Positions 42,504-59,400 of a stretch of 64,000 bases of DNA are shown here, one piece after another. The notes beneath the pieces were generated by a model. That model was not told where the DNA came from and did not search any database. It saw only the letters and a program-made list of their open reading frames with translations. Position 1 is the first letter of the stretch. Each line of letters begins with the position of its first letter. The position numbers were made by a program, and so were the translations under genes. Origin of the DNA: Halichondria panicea (lineage: Eukaryota > Porifera > Demospongiae > Suberitida > Halichondriidae); NCBI RefSeq assembly GCF_963675165.1, contig NC_087384.1, positions 5,697,182 to 5,761,181 on the forward strand, given 5' to 3'.

Positions 42504-42873
42504 GTACTAGGGTCTTAATTGCATTTTTTGCACAGTGTTTGTTCACGTGCGACAGCCATGTATGTGGCTCTATGTTAGAAGTAATACAAGCGAATTAGTC
42601 TCCAACAGAGCTAGCTAGAGATTAGCTTTGATTGAGTTTTCATCTATCTCAGAAGAGAAATTTTGGGTCTCAAACGGGCCAAACGCAACTTTACAGCAGC
42701 CTCGGAAAAAATCGTCCAGTATATAGGCACGTCACCTCGAACTGACTTTGAGCAAACGACTAGCGTTTGGCCCCACTGTTTAGTGCTAGAGCTGAGTAAT
42801 CTCTAGCTAACTCTGATAATTTCTAACACATGATATTATAATTATGCAAAAAATGCAATTAAGACTCTTGTAC
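42504..42873. mobile_element. MITE with about 28-bp TIRs (GTCTTAATTGCATTTTTTGCA)
   Basis: GTCTTAATTGCATTTTTTGCA at the left is exactly mirrored by TGCAAAAAATGCAATTAAGAC at the right; similarity extends a few more bases outward. It interrupts sequence homologous to the 5' flank of TRIM-NHL copy A (GTGCATTATA ... GTAGCTATCT), so it inserted after the duplication. No coding capacity. Confidence 0.8.
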
Positions 42874-44206
42874 ATACCCTCATTACCTAATAAGACCTGT
42901 CACTGTAGCTATCTCAGCTTGGATCATCTGTGGTTTCACAAATTACAAATACACGCAACCATGGCTGGGATAGTCCCAGGGATAATCCCAAAGATATAAT
43001 CTAGTCAACCCCCAAAAGAGGGAGATAAAAAGGTCAGACTTCCCATGCAAAAGACAAAAGCCTTTAACGCGAAATTTTTGAGGCACTCAACTTTCGTGAA
43101 TTGCCTTTAATTTAACAATTAAAGTTTGTGCTATACAGTTTGTCAATGCACATTGCGTCCGCCGTTTAATAGCAATATTCGTGGAGGTTCGCTAACCCTC
43201 GAGAAAAGTTCGCACTATACACGGTATACACTATACACAATACTATATGCCTTGAACAAAATGTGTGAATAAAATAATGTATGCATAAAATTATATATTA
43301 TCCGGTCATCATGTAGGTATGTTTAATTAATAGCATAATTATATAATATTATTATATATTAAAAATGTGCATGCAATTCAATACAACAGTCTACCTCTGC
43401 AGCAACTAGTTACTATGTTTAACAACTTACATGCAGGCTCAGACGACGATACTCAGTCTCTCTCAGAAATACTTCAGCTCTGACGCTGTCATTTGATGCA
43501 ACATTTGCGATATAATTATATCGACACTGATACTGACTGATCATGTTCATACTCATCTACACCTACGCACCTACTTAAGATGGGGTCTGATAGTGACGTG
43601 GTATGACATACTTGTACACCTACAACTGTACTCCTCTTGTACTGTACAATGTACATGCAAGGGCATGCAAGTGTATAATTATGCACAGTGTGACGTGGTG
43701 GGGAGGGCCTAGTATGACTAGCCCCACCCCCACTGCACAACAACACACAGAGTGGGCGGGGCATGGGCCGATAATCACTACATGTAAAACCTCTGCACTA
43801 AAACTGCCACTGCACTTAATCTCGTGAGACTAAAGAAACGTCTGCAGTGAAACCCCTAGCCTCGATTCCAGGCCGCAGGGAAATCGAGAGGGGCTGGTAT
43901 CGAGGCTATGAAACCCCTAAATGCAGGCTTCCATGAAATTAAGACATTCAACCAAATCCCAACTCCTATTCACAATATAAAAATTCTTCAATCGACGGCT
44001 GCATGCTCGCGAGACTAGCACTGCGCTTGATCTTCTGGGATTACTGTACGTCACGTCTGCATGTAGCTAGCCTCGCATATCTATATAAACAGATAATTAT
44101 CATATCATGACAGATTGAAGAAGTAATGAATGGTACATGGAAAGGGTATACAGGAAAGAGTACTGATCAACATGTACAGAATGAGATGCACAAACCAAAT
44201 ATAATG
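42874..44206. other. Intergenic between TRIM-NHL B and GLE1, repeats only
   Basis: It contains the duplicated block CAAATTACAAATACACGC at about 42936, a partial TIR element at 43140-43230 and an AGCCTCGATTCC palindrome at 43858-43908. A dispersed unit (AAACCCCTAAATGCAGGCTT...AAAATTCTTCAAT) at 43912-43996 recurs at 47674-47757. No gene is supported. Confidence 0.55.
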
Positions 44207-49324
<5,118 letters not shown>

Positions 49325-49430
49325 GCACACAACACAGCAAAAGTAACTTACTGGCCAAACAAGTGCTGAATTTAGCTTTTCTGCTGTGACGACCACACTG
49401 ATCCACATGGTTCCATTCAGAGGTAGTATT
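49325..49430. promoter_or_regulatory. GLE1-POLR3D bidirectional promoter, 106 bp
   Basis: The two start codons are only 106 bp apart in divergent orientation (83 bp if the in-frame ATG at 49407 starts POLR3D). Both 5'UTRs and the core promoters must lie in or overlap this space. No TATA box is seen. Function is inferred from geometry. Confidence 0.55.
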
Positions 49431-52089
49431 ATGAGTGGCAGTAAGAAGAAGAAAGAATCCTCATCCAAGGAGGAGGAGAGCCCCAGCTTGGAGTTCCTGA
49501 CCAGTCAGTGTTGCATGTTTGTTTGAGCATGCCACATTCCATTATTTCATTCAACTCTCTTGTATATCTGCATATTTCTACTCGTATGTACCAGGAACAA
49601 ATGCTCTTGTACTGTATGTACTGATAGTTCACGAAGTATTTTTATGCACATTTTTAATCATACAGGTGGAGGTAGTGGAAGTGGTTTGGGAAGGAGGACT
49701 GTTAAAAAGACGCCAGCCAGGTACATGTGTACAGTGGTCACATGACGTCATGCATTGTTTGCCCCCCTACAGCTCGGACAGGCTGCCCTCTGTTCGACCC
49801 AAGAGAGACCTCACTCTCGGAGGGGTCCCTAAGGTGAGCACAATGATGCACTGCACAACATACAAAAATGAAGCGTGTCATTTTTTTGCTAGCTAATGCA
49901 ACATTGACTGAGAAATTATCGCAATAACCTGATTAGTTGTTAGACAATTACACCCAGTTGTCTAGATCTTCATGTAATGCATGATTATGAATATGTAGTT
50001 AGTTACATGTGCAGTGTGCTGACTGTACAGTAGATACATCTTTGGGGAACAAAGTTTTGGCTGTTATACAACTAGAGCTGTATTCTCAAACTAACAAACT
50101 ATTCAATTGGGACCTTGGTGCGTGGCCTTTATATTGTAGTCGGCCGTTAAGAGGAGTTCTACTGTTACAGTAATGAACAGCTCAATATATTTCCACTATT
50201 CTCTTCCCAGAAATCCTTTGCTCCCACAATCCCCACCAGTCGACGAGTCAAGAAGGAGAAGGAGGAACCTGAGGCCACACCCACTAAGAGGGGGCGGGAT
50301 GAGCGTAGGGGTAAGAAGGAAAGGGGTAAAGGGAGGAGGAAGGACAAGGAGATCATTGCGTCTGCCTCCGTGTTCTCCATGGGCCCAGCTGACAGGGGAC
50401 TCGCTAGGGGCAGAGGTATGTGACAATACGTACACTGGTTGTTTAACAGATGCAGTGTAGGGTTAGGGTTATAGCTTTTAATTAATGGTACTCGCCAAGG
50501 GTGACAAAATATGGTATTAGTACTGTCTTTTAAAGTATAATTATGCACTCGCTATGTACAAAAAGACGGTAAGGGCTACAGCGAAGGTGAATCCATTGTT
50601 GAGTCAATAGAAATTATGTCTCGTGTATTTTCCCCTTCACAGGCCCTTCACTAGGTGGTGGCGGTGGCGGTGGCAGTGGTGGTGGAGGTTCCCAAGGTGG
50701 AGCAGATAATATCAAATTCGCTAAGAAGCCGGACTTCCTCACGGATAAAACTATCAAACCAGAACACATATCCAATCTTGAGGACGATATTGACCCCCAG
50801 GGGTCGAGTATTGACGAGCTCTTCTCAAACTCTAATCAACCCCCAACTCTGCTACCCCTGGACTACCAACTACACACTAAAGCGAGGAAGGCAGTGTCGA
50901 AACAAGTGAAGATAATAAAGGAAGAGCCGATGGACTGTGACAATTCCACTGCAGATACTGCAGATACCGGAGATAATGTGAAACCAGTCAAAGCCGTCAT
51001 GGCCCCTTCAACCGAGGTGAAAGGTCATCAGACGAAGATTTCAGACCTCTTCACTCCAGAAGATGTAAGTACCAGCGTAAAACAGTGCCATATTAGAATT
51101 CCTACTATGTTATACTATATGCACTCATTCTCTCTCCAGTGTTTTCACTTCTATGTCTTTGTTTGTTGCCTCCCCGTAGAGTTCTAAGGGGCAGTTCCTG
51201 TTCCTGCAGTTACCCGACTGTCTGCCCACCAGCAGCATCATGGCCAGTGAGAGCAACGAGGCGAAAGATTCCTCTGCTAAATCAAATGGTATCACCTCAG
51301 CAGAAGACAAGAAAACTGGAGACGCAGTGAGTGCTCCAGTCCACCTTGCTCTATAGAGCTAAGTCCACAGATGGACCATCGTGACCACTCAGTACTGTCC
51401 CTACAATGCTCACACTATTGATCCTTACAATGCTCACACTGTTGACCTCCCTAAAGAAACCACTCCTGTCTTTACAACATGACATTATTGAGGAGATCAC
51501 TCAGTACGTATACTGCACCTAAAATGCTCTGACTATAGAGAGATTTACCTCTGAATGGAGACCACCTCCCTTGTATACTGATTGCTCTTTACTGTAGGCT
51601 GATGATGCTGGGCAGAGGCACTGCTCTCTTCGTGATATTCCTGAAGGGCTAATTGGAAAACTGAGGGTGCACAAGTCTGGCAAAGTCAGGTACAACAATT
51701 TTATGAATAATCCTGTAGCGATATATGATGTGATGCTACCTAGCGTTATAATAGAGAAAAGCCAGGCCGGGAGCGAGGCTATTCATTGGTACAAACGCTT
51801 GTAGTGTACGTACACACGCCTGAGTGCACAAGCTTGTAATTTGCTTGTAGTTATTATGTAGTAGCTCAATCAGCTGATGCATTACACTGAAAACAATTCC
51901 ATTAGGTTAACTCTCGGTGATGTTTCATTCGACATTGCCATGGGTACGCCGTGTGGATTTCTACAAGAGCTGGGGTGTATACGAAACGAAAAGCCGGAAC
52001 CCAAAGTGACTGTATTGGGACAACTGTCACACAGACTGGTATGTACTCCTGACTTTGAGTCACTTTTAGAACAGTCTGAACTCAGATAG
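49431..52089 (+). CDS. POLR3D: RNA polymerase III subunit RPC4
   Basis: Eight phase-consistent exons (49431-49503, 49666-49720, 49773-49833, 50211-50415, 50643-51064, 51180-51326, 51598-51689, 51906-52089) give 412 aa, near the 398 aa of human POLR3D. RPC4 pairs with RPC5 in a TFIIF-like Pol III module used in initiation and termination. Diagnostic blocks are SGLGRRTVKKTP, RLPSVRPKRDLTLGGV, VKKEKEEPE, FLFLQLPDCLP, GLIGKLRVHKSGKVRLTLGD, MGTPCGFLQELG and LVCTPDFESLLEQ. A Gly-rich insert (GGGGGGGSGGGG) starts exon 5. The start is MSGSKKKK; an in-frame ATG at 49407 would add eight residues. AATAAA lies at 52173-52178. Confidence 0.93.
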
Positions 52090-52323
52090 CGCAACTACCA
52101 CCAGCTAGTTTTAGGGTCCCATTTTCATCGTTGTCACTTGATTTTTCATTGTATTATATTATTCTGATTTCTAATAAAATATCTGTTGTGAATTGCATCG
52201 CAGTGCAGCTATACCTGACCACATTGTGGATAGTAAACAGTCACATTTATCTCGTGCATTTATGATACAGTAGCTAGTATAGCTAGTAGCTGGAGCACAG
52301 AATACTGATTCATACTAGAGGCC

Positions 52324-53711
52324 ATGGCTACTTGCGCGGATCAAGAAGATGAGACTACTGTAGACTTCAGTCATTATGAGAAGATGCCTACTGACACCAG
52401 ACGGTGGGTGGATAGGAAGCTATACGCTATCAAGAATATCAAGGAGTGGGTAGCCCTGGAGAAAGTCCACGGTGCTAACCTGTCCTTCACAGCACAGCGT
52501 GTTGGCCAAGATGTGAGAGTCAAGGTGGCTAGGAGAAATGCCTATCTCACTGAGGGGGAGAATTTCTTTAGCATGTACCAACAGAAAGGCTTTGTGGAGG
52601 GGACCATTGAGAAAGTAAAGAAGCTGTTTGAAGAAGTGTGTAAGATACTGGAAAGTCCCGTGCTTGCTGTCACAGTCTATGGAGAGCTGTTCGGTGGTGA
52701 GTTCGATCAATAAACATTCCTTTGATCTGTGTTTCTTTGATATTTGTCTCAATCTTATGTCGTCAATATTTTCCTCTATCCCTCAGGCTACTACCCTCAC
52801 CCGGATGTGCCAGATATCCCCAAGCTGCAGCCAGTTCAAAGGGAGGTGGTGTATTGTCCTGACCTCCGTTTTATGGCCTTCGATATTGCAGTAATTCATC
52901 AGTCCTCCACACAGTCGGAGAAACATGACAGAAGTGAGTGTACTTACTGTCATCAGCAGCTAACATACCGTGAATGTACAGTTATGATAATATAGCTGAT
53001 CTGTGATCTCCAAAATTAGAGTATGAAGTTTGAAGGAAATTTGACCACAAAATTATATTTTGCTTTGCAGTGTACCTGGACTATGACTTGTGTATGAGTT
53101 TGTTCAAGTCATGTGAGCTACTCTATGCTGAGCCTCTTGTGACTGGAACATTACAGGACATGTTGGATTACCCCCTGGGTTGGGACAGCACGTTACCCGC
53201 CAAATTGGGACTCCCTCCACTTCCTGCCAATGTTAAGAACTCCGCGGAGGGGATTGTCGTCAAGCCAATGAAAAATACGATGGTGGAGACAAAGAGTGGC
53301 CCAATGAGGGTCATTTTAAAGAGGAAGATCGAAGGATTTCAAGAAACGCGACCTCGAAAAAAGGTAACTCAGCCAAGGGAGAAAATTGACGAGTATAACC
53401 AAGACTACGAACTGGTCAAGAGTGAGATGTTTCTCATGGTGACGCAACAGAGGCTGGTGAACACAATCTCAAAACTGGGGCTTCCTGATTCGACGGTTGA
53501 CTTAAAACATGAGGTACGAAACAAGTGGGACAGTATTTTGAGGGGCCTTGCAGCTGACGTGCTGGAGGAGATGGAAACTGTACACGAGGATTTGTGGAAC
53601 TCATTCAAGAGAGAACATTCTGCAATGGTGGGTAAACTGACATCTGAGCTCAAAAGGGAGTGTGGCCTGGCCGTGGTAGAATACAAGGGAACACGATGCG
53701 TAAAACAGTAA
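52324..53711 (+). CDS. T4 Rnl2-type RNA ligase, copy 1
   Basis: Three exons (52324-52696, 52787-52933, 53071-53711) give 386 aa. Nucleotidyltransferase motifs are present in order: motif I EKVHGAN with the AMP-accepting Lys at aa 47, motif III YGELFGG followed by YYPHPDVP, the FMAFDI strand, motif IV AEGIVVKP (aa 232-239) and motif V VILKRK (about aa 254-259). The C-terminal helical domain (LVTQQRLVNTISKLGLPDST, LAADVLEEM) matches the Rnl2 C-domain pattern. Enzymes of this family seal nicks or breaks in (mostly duplex) RNA via ligase-AMP and RNA-AMP. The start ATG follows GAGGCC, the same context as in copy 2. AATAAA is about 120 bp after the stop. RNA target and biological role are unknown here. 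Confidence 0.88.
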
Positions 53712-54329
53712 TAAGCCTATAGCTTTTTCATTTTTTTTAGCCCACTTTTTTTATTACATATGTTGTTTGTGTTACACAACAGTTCTCAGGATTGAATGAA
53801 CTAGCTAGTGGTGAACGATTAGTAGTATAAATAAAGGAGGGATATGTATAATTATCTACTCTTGATGTTTAAATACAACACAAGAAAGAGTTATGTTTTA
53901 GATTACTGTAATCTTCTGATCACTTGCCTCTGTATGTGCAAACAAGGAGGGGCGGGGTTAGACAATGTACATTAGAACTAGAGCTCTGCTGGGGTGTGTA
54001 CGAAAAAGTGACTGTTTTGAGTATGGCTGCACTCTGGCTAGCCTCGACTCCAGCCCCTTGAACTTGAATAGTGCGCCTTTCTCAGCGGCCTGGAATCGAG
54101 GCTACACTCTGGCCTCCACAGTTTTCATTAATGTTCTGATCATGAATAATGTTTACATGTATGAATTAGAATTACGTCATCATGAAGGATATTTCACCAC
54201 ATTGTGCAAACACTACTGTGGCTTGTATAAATGAGTGCAGTCATGTGTGCACAGTACTAAACTAAGTTGCTAGCTAGCTAAGAACACAGAATATACTGCT
54301 TAACTTCACCCTAGTGTGCAATAGAGGCC
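53712..54329. other. Spacer between RNA ligase copies
   Basis: It holds AATAAA at about 53830 for copy 1 and one AGCCTCGA...TCGAGGCTA palindrome at 54039-54104. The sequence just before each ligase ATG (ACAGAATA ... AGAGGCCATGGC) is shared, implying the duplication unit included the proximal 5' flank. No further gene. Confidence 0.6.
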
Positions 54330-56215
54330 ATGGCAAGTTGCTTGGATCAAGAATTGGATCAAGAAGAGGATCAAGAAGAAGAAGAGACTAGCTCGACTAC
54401 TGTAGACTTCAATAACTATGAGAAGATGCCTACTGACACCAATGGTTGGGTCTCCAAGAAGCTAGATGCTATCAAAGAGTGGGTAGCCCTGGAGAAAGTC
54501 CACGGTGCTAACCTGTCCTTCACAGCACAGCATGTTGGCCAAGATGTGAGTGTCAAGGTGGCTAGGAGAAATGCCTATCTCAATGAGGGGGAGAATTTCT
54601 TTAGCATGTACCAACAGAAAGGCTTTGTGGAGGGGACCATTGAGAAAGTAAAGAAGCTGTTTGAAGAAATCTGTAAGACGCTGGAAAGTCCTGTGCTTGC
54701 TGTCACAGTCTATGGAGAGCTGTTCGGTGGTGAGTTCGGTCAATAAACATTCCTTTGATGTGGTTTATTTTGTTCTTTGATGTTTGTCTCGATCTTATAT
54801 ATGTGATAGATATTTTCCCTCATTCCTCAGGCTGCTACCCTCACCCAGATGTGCCAGCTGTCCCCAAGCTGCGGCCAGTCCAGAGGGAGGTGGTGTATTG
54901 TCCTGACCTTCGGTTCATGGCCTACGACATTGCAGTAATTCATCAGTCCTCCACACAGTCAGAGACTGAGCATGACAGAAGTGAGTGTATAGTAGAACCC
55001 GTTTTAATGGCTACCCCTGAAGAAAGGCCAGGCATCCACTTCCCAAATGAACTGCTAGAAACAACCCCTCAACAAAGGCACCCTAAATAATAAATGGCCA
55101 AAACTATTTCCTTCAAATGTGTCATCAGCAGCTTACAATGTACGGCCACATTGTATAGACTGATGCCTCTCAGCAGGCAGGGTGTCATACAGGAGGAAAG
55201 GGGGATACCCCCCCCCATAACTCCAATTTCCCCTCCCCTTTTTTGCGTTCAGGTACTAGTTGTATGACTGAGTATCCTACTGTAACAGGGTATTTAATAG
55301 AGTCATGTGACATGGCCATTATAATGTTACCTGTGCGACAACATGGGATGTGGTCAATAATAATATAATATAGGCAATGTCTTGAGCATATTATAATTAA
55401 TCTATCAACCCCTGCCAGGGTGTCATACAGGATTTTGAAGTAGAGGGGGGACATAAGAAAAGTAAATAGAACTAAAAAAAAAGGGTCAACTGTTATTTCA
55501 ACACTGTAATTTTATAGCCTAGTACTTTAGCCAAACTAAATTTGTTGACCTGACACATCGTCTCTATTTCTTTGCAGTGTACCTGGACTATGACATATGT
55601 GTAGATTTGTTCAAGTCGTGTGAGCTGCTCTATGCTGAGCCTCTTGTGACTGGCACCTTACAGGACATGCTGGGTTACCCCCTGGGTTGGGACAGCAAGA
55701 TACCCGCCAAGTTGGGATTCCCCCCACTTCCTGCTGATGTCAAGAATCCGGCGGAGGGGATTGTTGTCAAACCGATGAAAAATGTGATGTTGGAGACAGA
55801 GAGGGACCCGGAACTTGTGAGGGTCATTTTCAAGAGGAAGATCGATGGATTTCGAGAAACGCAACCTCGAGAAAAGATAAGTAAGCCTAAGGGGAAAACT
55901 ACAGAGTATAACCAAGACTACGAACTGGTCAAGTGTGAGATGTTTCTCATGGTGACGCAACAGAGGCTGGTGAACACAATCTCAAAACTGGGGCTTCCTG
56001 ATTCGACGGTTGACTCGCAACGTGAAGTACGAACCAAGTGGAACAGTATTTTGAGCGGCCTTGCAGCTGACGTGCTGGAGGAGATGGAAACGGTCCACGA
56101 GGATTTGTGGAAATCATTCAAGAGAGAACAATCTGCTATGGTGGGTAAACTGAAGTCTGAACTCAAAAGGGAGTGTGGCCTGGCCGTGAAAGAGTACAGG
56201 GAACACAATGCGTAG
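54330..56215 (+). CDS. T4 Rnl2-type RNA ligase, copy 2
   Basis: Three exons (54330-54729, 54831-54980, 55578-56215) give 395 aa with the same intron positions and phases as copy 1. All catalytic motifs are kept: EKVHGAN (Lys at aa 56), YGELFGG-CYPHPDVP, FMAYDI, AEGIVVKP and RVIFKRK. Copy 2 has a longer acidic N-terminus (DQELDQEEDQEEEE, a small repeat expansion) and a larger second intron (about 600 bp) that holds a dispersed-repeat insertion at about 54990-55090. Conservation of every motif in both copies argues that both are active. The family is known from phage T4, kinetoplastid RNA-editing ligases and scattered eukaryotes. Confidence 0.88.
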
Positions 56216-56458
56216 AACAGTAACTGCATACGTTATAATTATGATGTATTTTTATATAATTATCATTTTTTAGCACTGATTATTAGATTCGAATTTATTG
56301 TTTGTGTTAACAACTCGTTGAGTAAATTAACTCAGTGAATTGCTATTAATAGCGGTATGGCAATTAATGAAGGGGGGCAGAGAAGACGATATAAACAACA
56401 AGAATTTCGTATGAGCTAGTACTGTAGTTAAGTTCGATCTATTTGAGAGTATAAATAT

Positions 56459-59400
56459 TCATGTGTCCGACAGTTTGAGTAATCTTCCCTTGCCCCTGCA
56501 GGTGCAAACAACGAGGGTGTTATAATGATTAACAATGACAATGGTATTGCACAGTACATACAAAAGGCTTACTTATATTTAACTGAACACTGACAATGGA
56601 CAATGTACACACAAGGCTTACCTGACTGAACACTGCATCTTTGCCACTCTTCCCGACGACCGCTTGTGAGCTATGTACAACTCAAAACATTCCTGAGAGA
56701 ATAAAACAGAGCAAAGATTAAAATTAAGAATACCCAAATACCCACTCCCGAAGAAAGGCCAACTGCAATATCCAGGTCCCAAAATTTAATAGTTTGGGTA
56801 TAAAAATAACAAAGACAACTTCTATTATACAATGGCCAAAACTTTGTCTGTAATAAAGGGGTTCGTCCTTCCACTATACATGTAGCTGCCTACGCCCCGA
56901 GGGCCCATACAGCATTAAGAGCAGGAGACAATTATGACGTACACAATCATACTTCTAGCTTTCTACTTTAGTGACCCTTTTCCATTGTTCTTGGTACAAG
57001 ATCAAATAAATGCCTTGAATAAAGGCGGCGTGTAGCTAGCTAGTCCTGCAGCCCACATGCAGACTCAAGCTTCTTAGCTTGTACACATACATGTACACAT
57101 ACACTGCACCTGAACTGCAAACTCACCTGAAGTCTGCGTATCTGCCGGCACAAGAGGTATCGACCATATTTGTCCCCGGCAAGAGAATTAGGGAAATTCA
57201 TGTTCACCTCAACCTCTATGTTCTGTGGAGAATACATACACATGCTTACACATGCTATAAGTTGCAGAAAAACTTCTAATAAAAGAAGTAATTAAATAAA
57301 TAAATAAAAGCTTGTAGCTAAAGAGACAAAATTGAGCCATTATACATTTCACTATTGATGTATGTAGTAGAAGAGTTTTCAGTTTTACCTTGGTTTGAAT
57401 GTTGCCTGACTCTGTTGTGTCGTTGTCCTCAATCTTGATGGCAAAACAAGGGGGTGTGGTAGGGTAGGCCACACCCACACTCACAATACCAACGAGGCGA
57501 GCTAGAAGATCAAACAGTACAGTCAACTATATATTCTGTACAGCATACAATATACTACAATAATAAGTATATGGACCATTTTCGTAAGTCAAAAATGCTT
57601 GTGGAACTACAAAAGAATTATGTAGCTTAAAATTTACATTGGGTAACCCATAAAAATAGGGAGTTTACAAATAATGATTTGCAGGGCCAGTCACACCATA
57701 ATTATACATACATTGTACATATGTATGTTTAGTCTCAGTCTGCTACAATCACAACCTGAACAGTGTTCGTCTCTCACCTTGCTCTAGCTGCAAAGTGAAG
57801 AGGAAGAATCTGTTTGTCCTCTCCTGAATATTGAGCACTGCCAGGCTGGGTACTGTTGGCAGGAACGTCTAAGAGGGGGAGGGGGATGGTTGTTAGGTTT
57901 TAAAGGAGGTTGGGCATAGAAAACCATGGTACAGTACTTTAATAGTACAACAAGCACACTGGAATCATCTTCATGAATATAGTACATGTACATAGACTGG
58001 AGTATAATATAAGTAACTATGAAAAAATTGGGAGGTCCTTGCATTTTGTACATTATGCAAGTATCAATACATGATGTAACACACACCTTGACTTCAAGAT
58101 GAGAGAGAGTTGTCCACTTTGTGAGTTGTGATGCCGGGTTGCCATGGAACAGTTGCTCATCCTCTGGTCCTACTGCTATCTTGTGATCATCTATGGGAGA
58201 ATGGGAGTTAGCATTATTAAGTACGTATAGCACAAAATAGCATTGAAAAATACCTGTGTACAACAACAATAAGGTTGTTGTACAGGTACACACTATGCTC
58301 AAGTACTGTACATGTACATGTAACATGCGCATACACAATGTTTACACATACAATGAATCATTCGCTAACTCTGACATGCTCAACACTTTTCACCCCGCCC
58401 ACCCACTGTAGCTGAGGGATATGACCTCAAACACCCCCGCTCCCTAAACTCACCTTTGCCGAGGGACGTCACCTGAGAGACAAGGTGGAACTGGGCTCTA
58501 AACCGTCTCTTCAGAGATTTGATGATATTCTCCAGATGTTGAGCACACAATTCCATTTGGGGGTCATTTAACCACTGAAACTCTTGAGGCTCCTTATCGA
58601 CGGCCATTTCTTCACTACTGGGCATGCTCGGAGCTGGTGAATCCGATTGGTCGCTCACACCACATACCTTTTGCACCCACTTGTAAGGAAAACCGTTTTG
58701 ACGTACAGCCGCGGAGAAAATGTCCCCACCGTGTTTGCGAATATTTAACCTAACGATTGAATTCGGAGAGGTCCGTCCAGTATCCCCGTCCGTGAGACAG
58801 AAGAGGAGGGCGGAGCCTTCGTGGAGGGGTGGCTCTTTGACCGAGTGGAACGTGAGGTTCGTGACGGAGGCACACACAGCAGTAAAGTAGGGGAGGTAGT
58901 TAATGGTGACTTGGAAAGAACCGATATCTGAGGGATCGAAAATAGACTTCAACAATTGACTGGTGATAATCATTGTAGACACCTTTGATCGAGAATGTGA
59001 GAACAACAGCTAGTGAGTACGCCTTAGACAGGTCTTTCTTCTCTCGATTGCCCTTTGACCTCTTGCGACGCTTCTTCTACAGAAGAAAACAAGCCAAGGT
59101 AAATAAGTTGTTACACTAACAGAGCATCGATCCACTTACCCTCCTACCTCCTCCCTCCTCCCTGCCCTCTCCATCAGAGTCTCCACTGTCATCATCTTAG
59201 GGGAAAGAATAGAAACCAGCCTGGTTTACAAAATGTGCAGATTTATCTCACCACTTTGCTCCTTGTCCTTGCTAGCCAGAAATGCTTTTGCCTCCCCCAA
59301 GTCACCCTCAATACTCACTGTCAGTGAAGAGTCTAATGTGTGTGTGTGTGTTTTATGTACAGAGGGTGGTGGTTTTGATACAGCAACAGGTCATTGCTTA

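Noticed and set aside
43516-43827. Overlapping short frames in the TRIM-GLE1 spacer
   Set aside because: Low-complexity sequence without motifs, splice pattern or homologs in the window.
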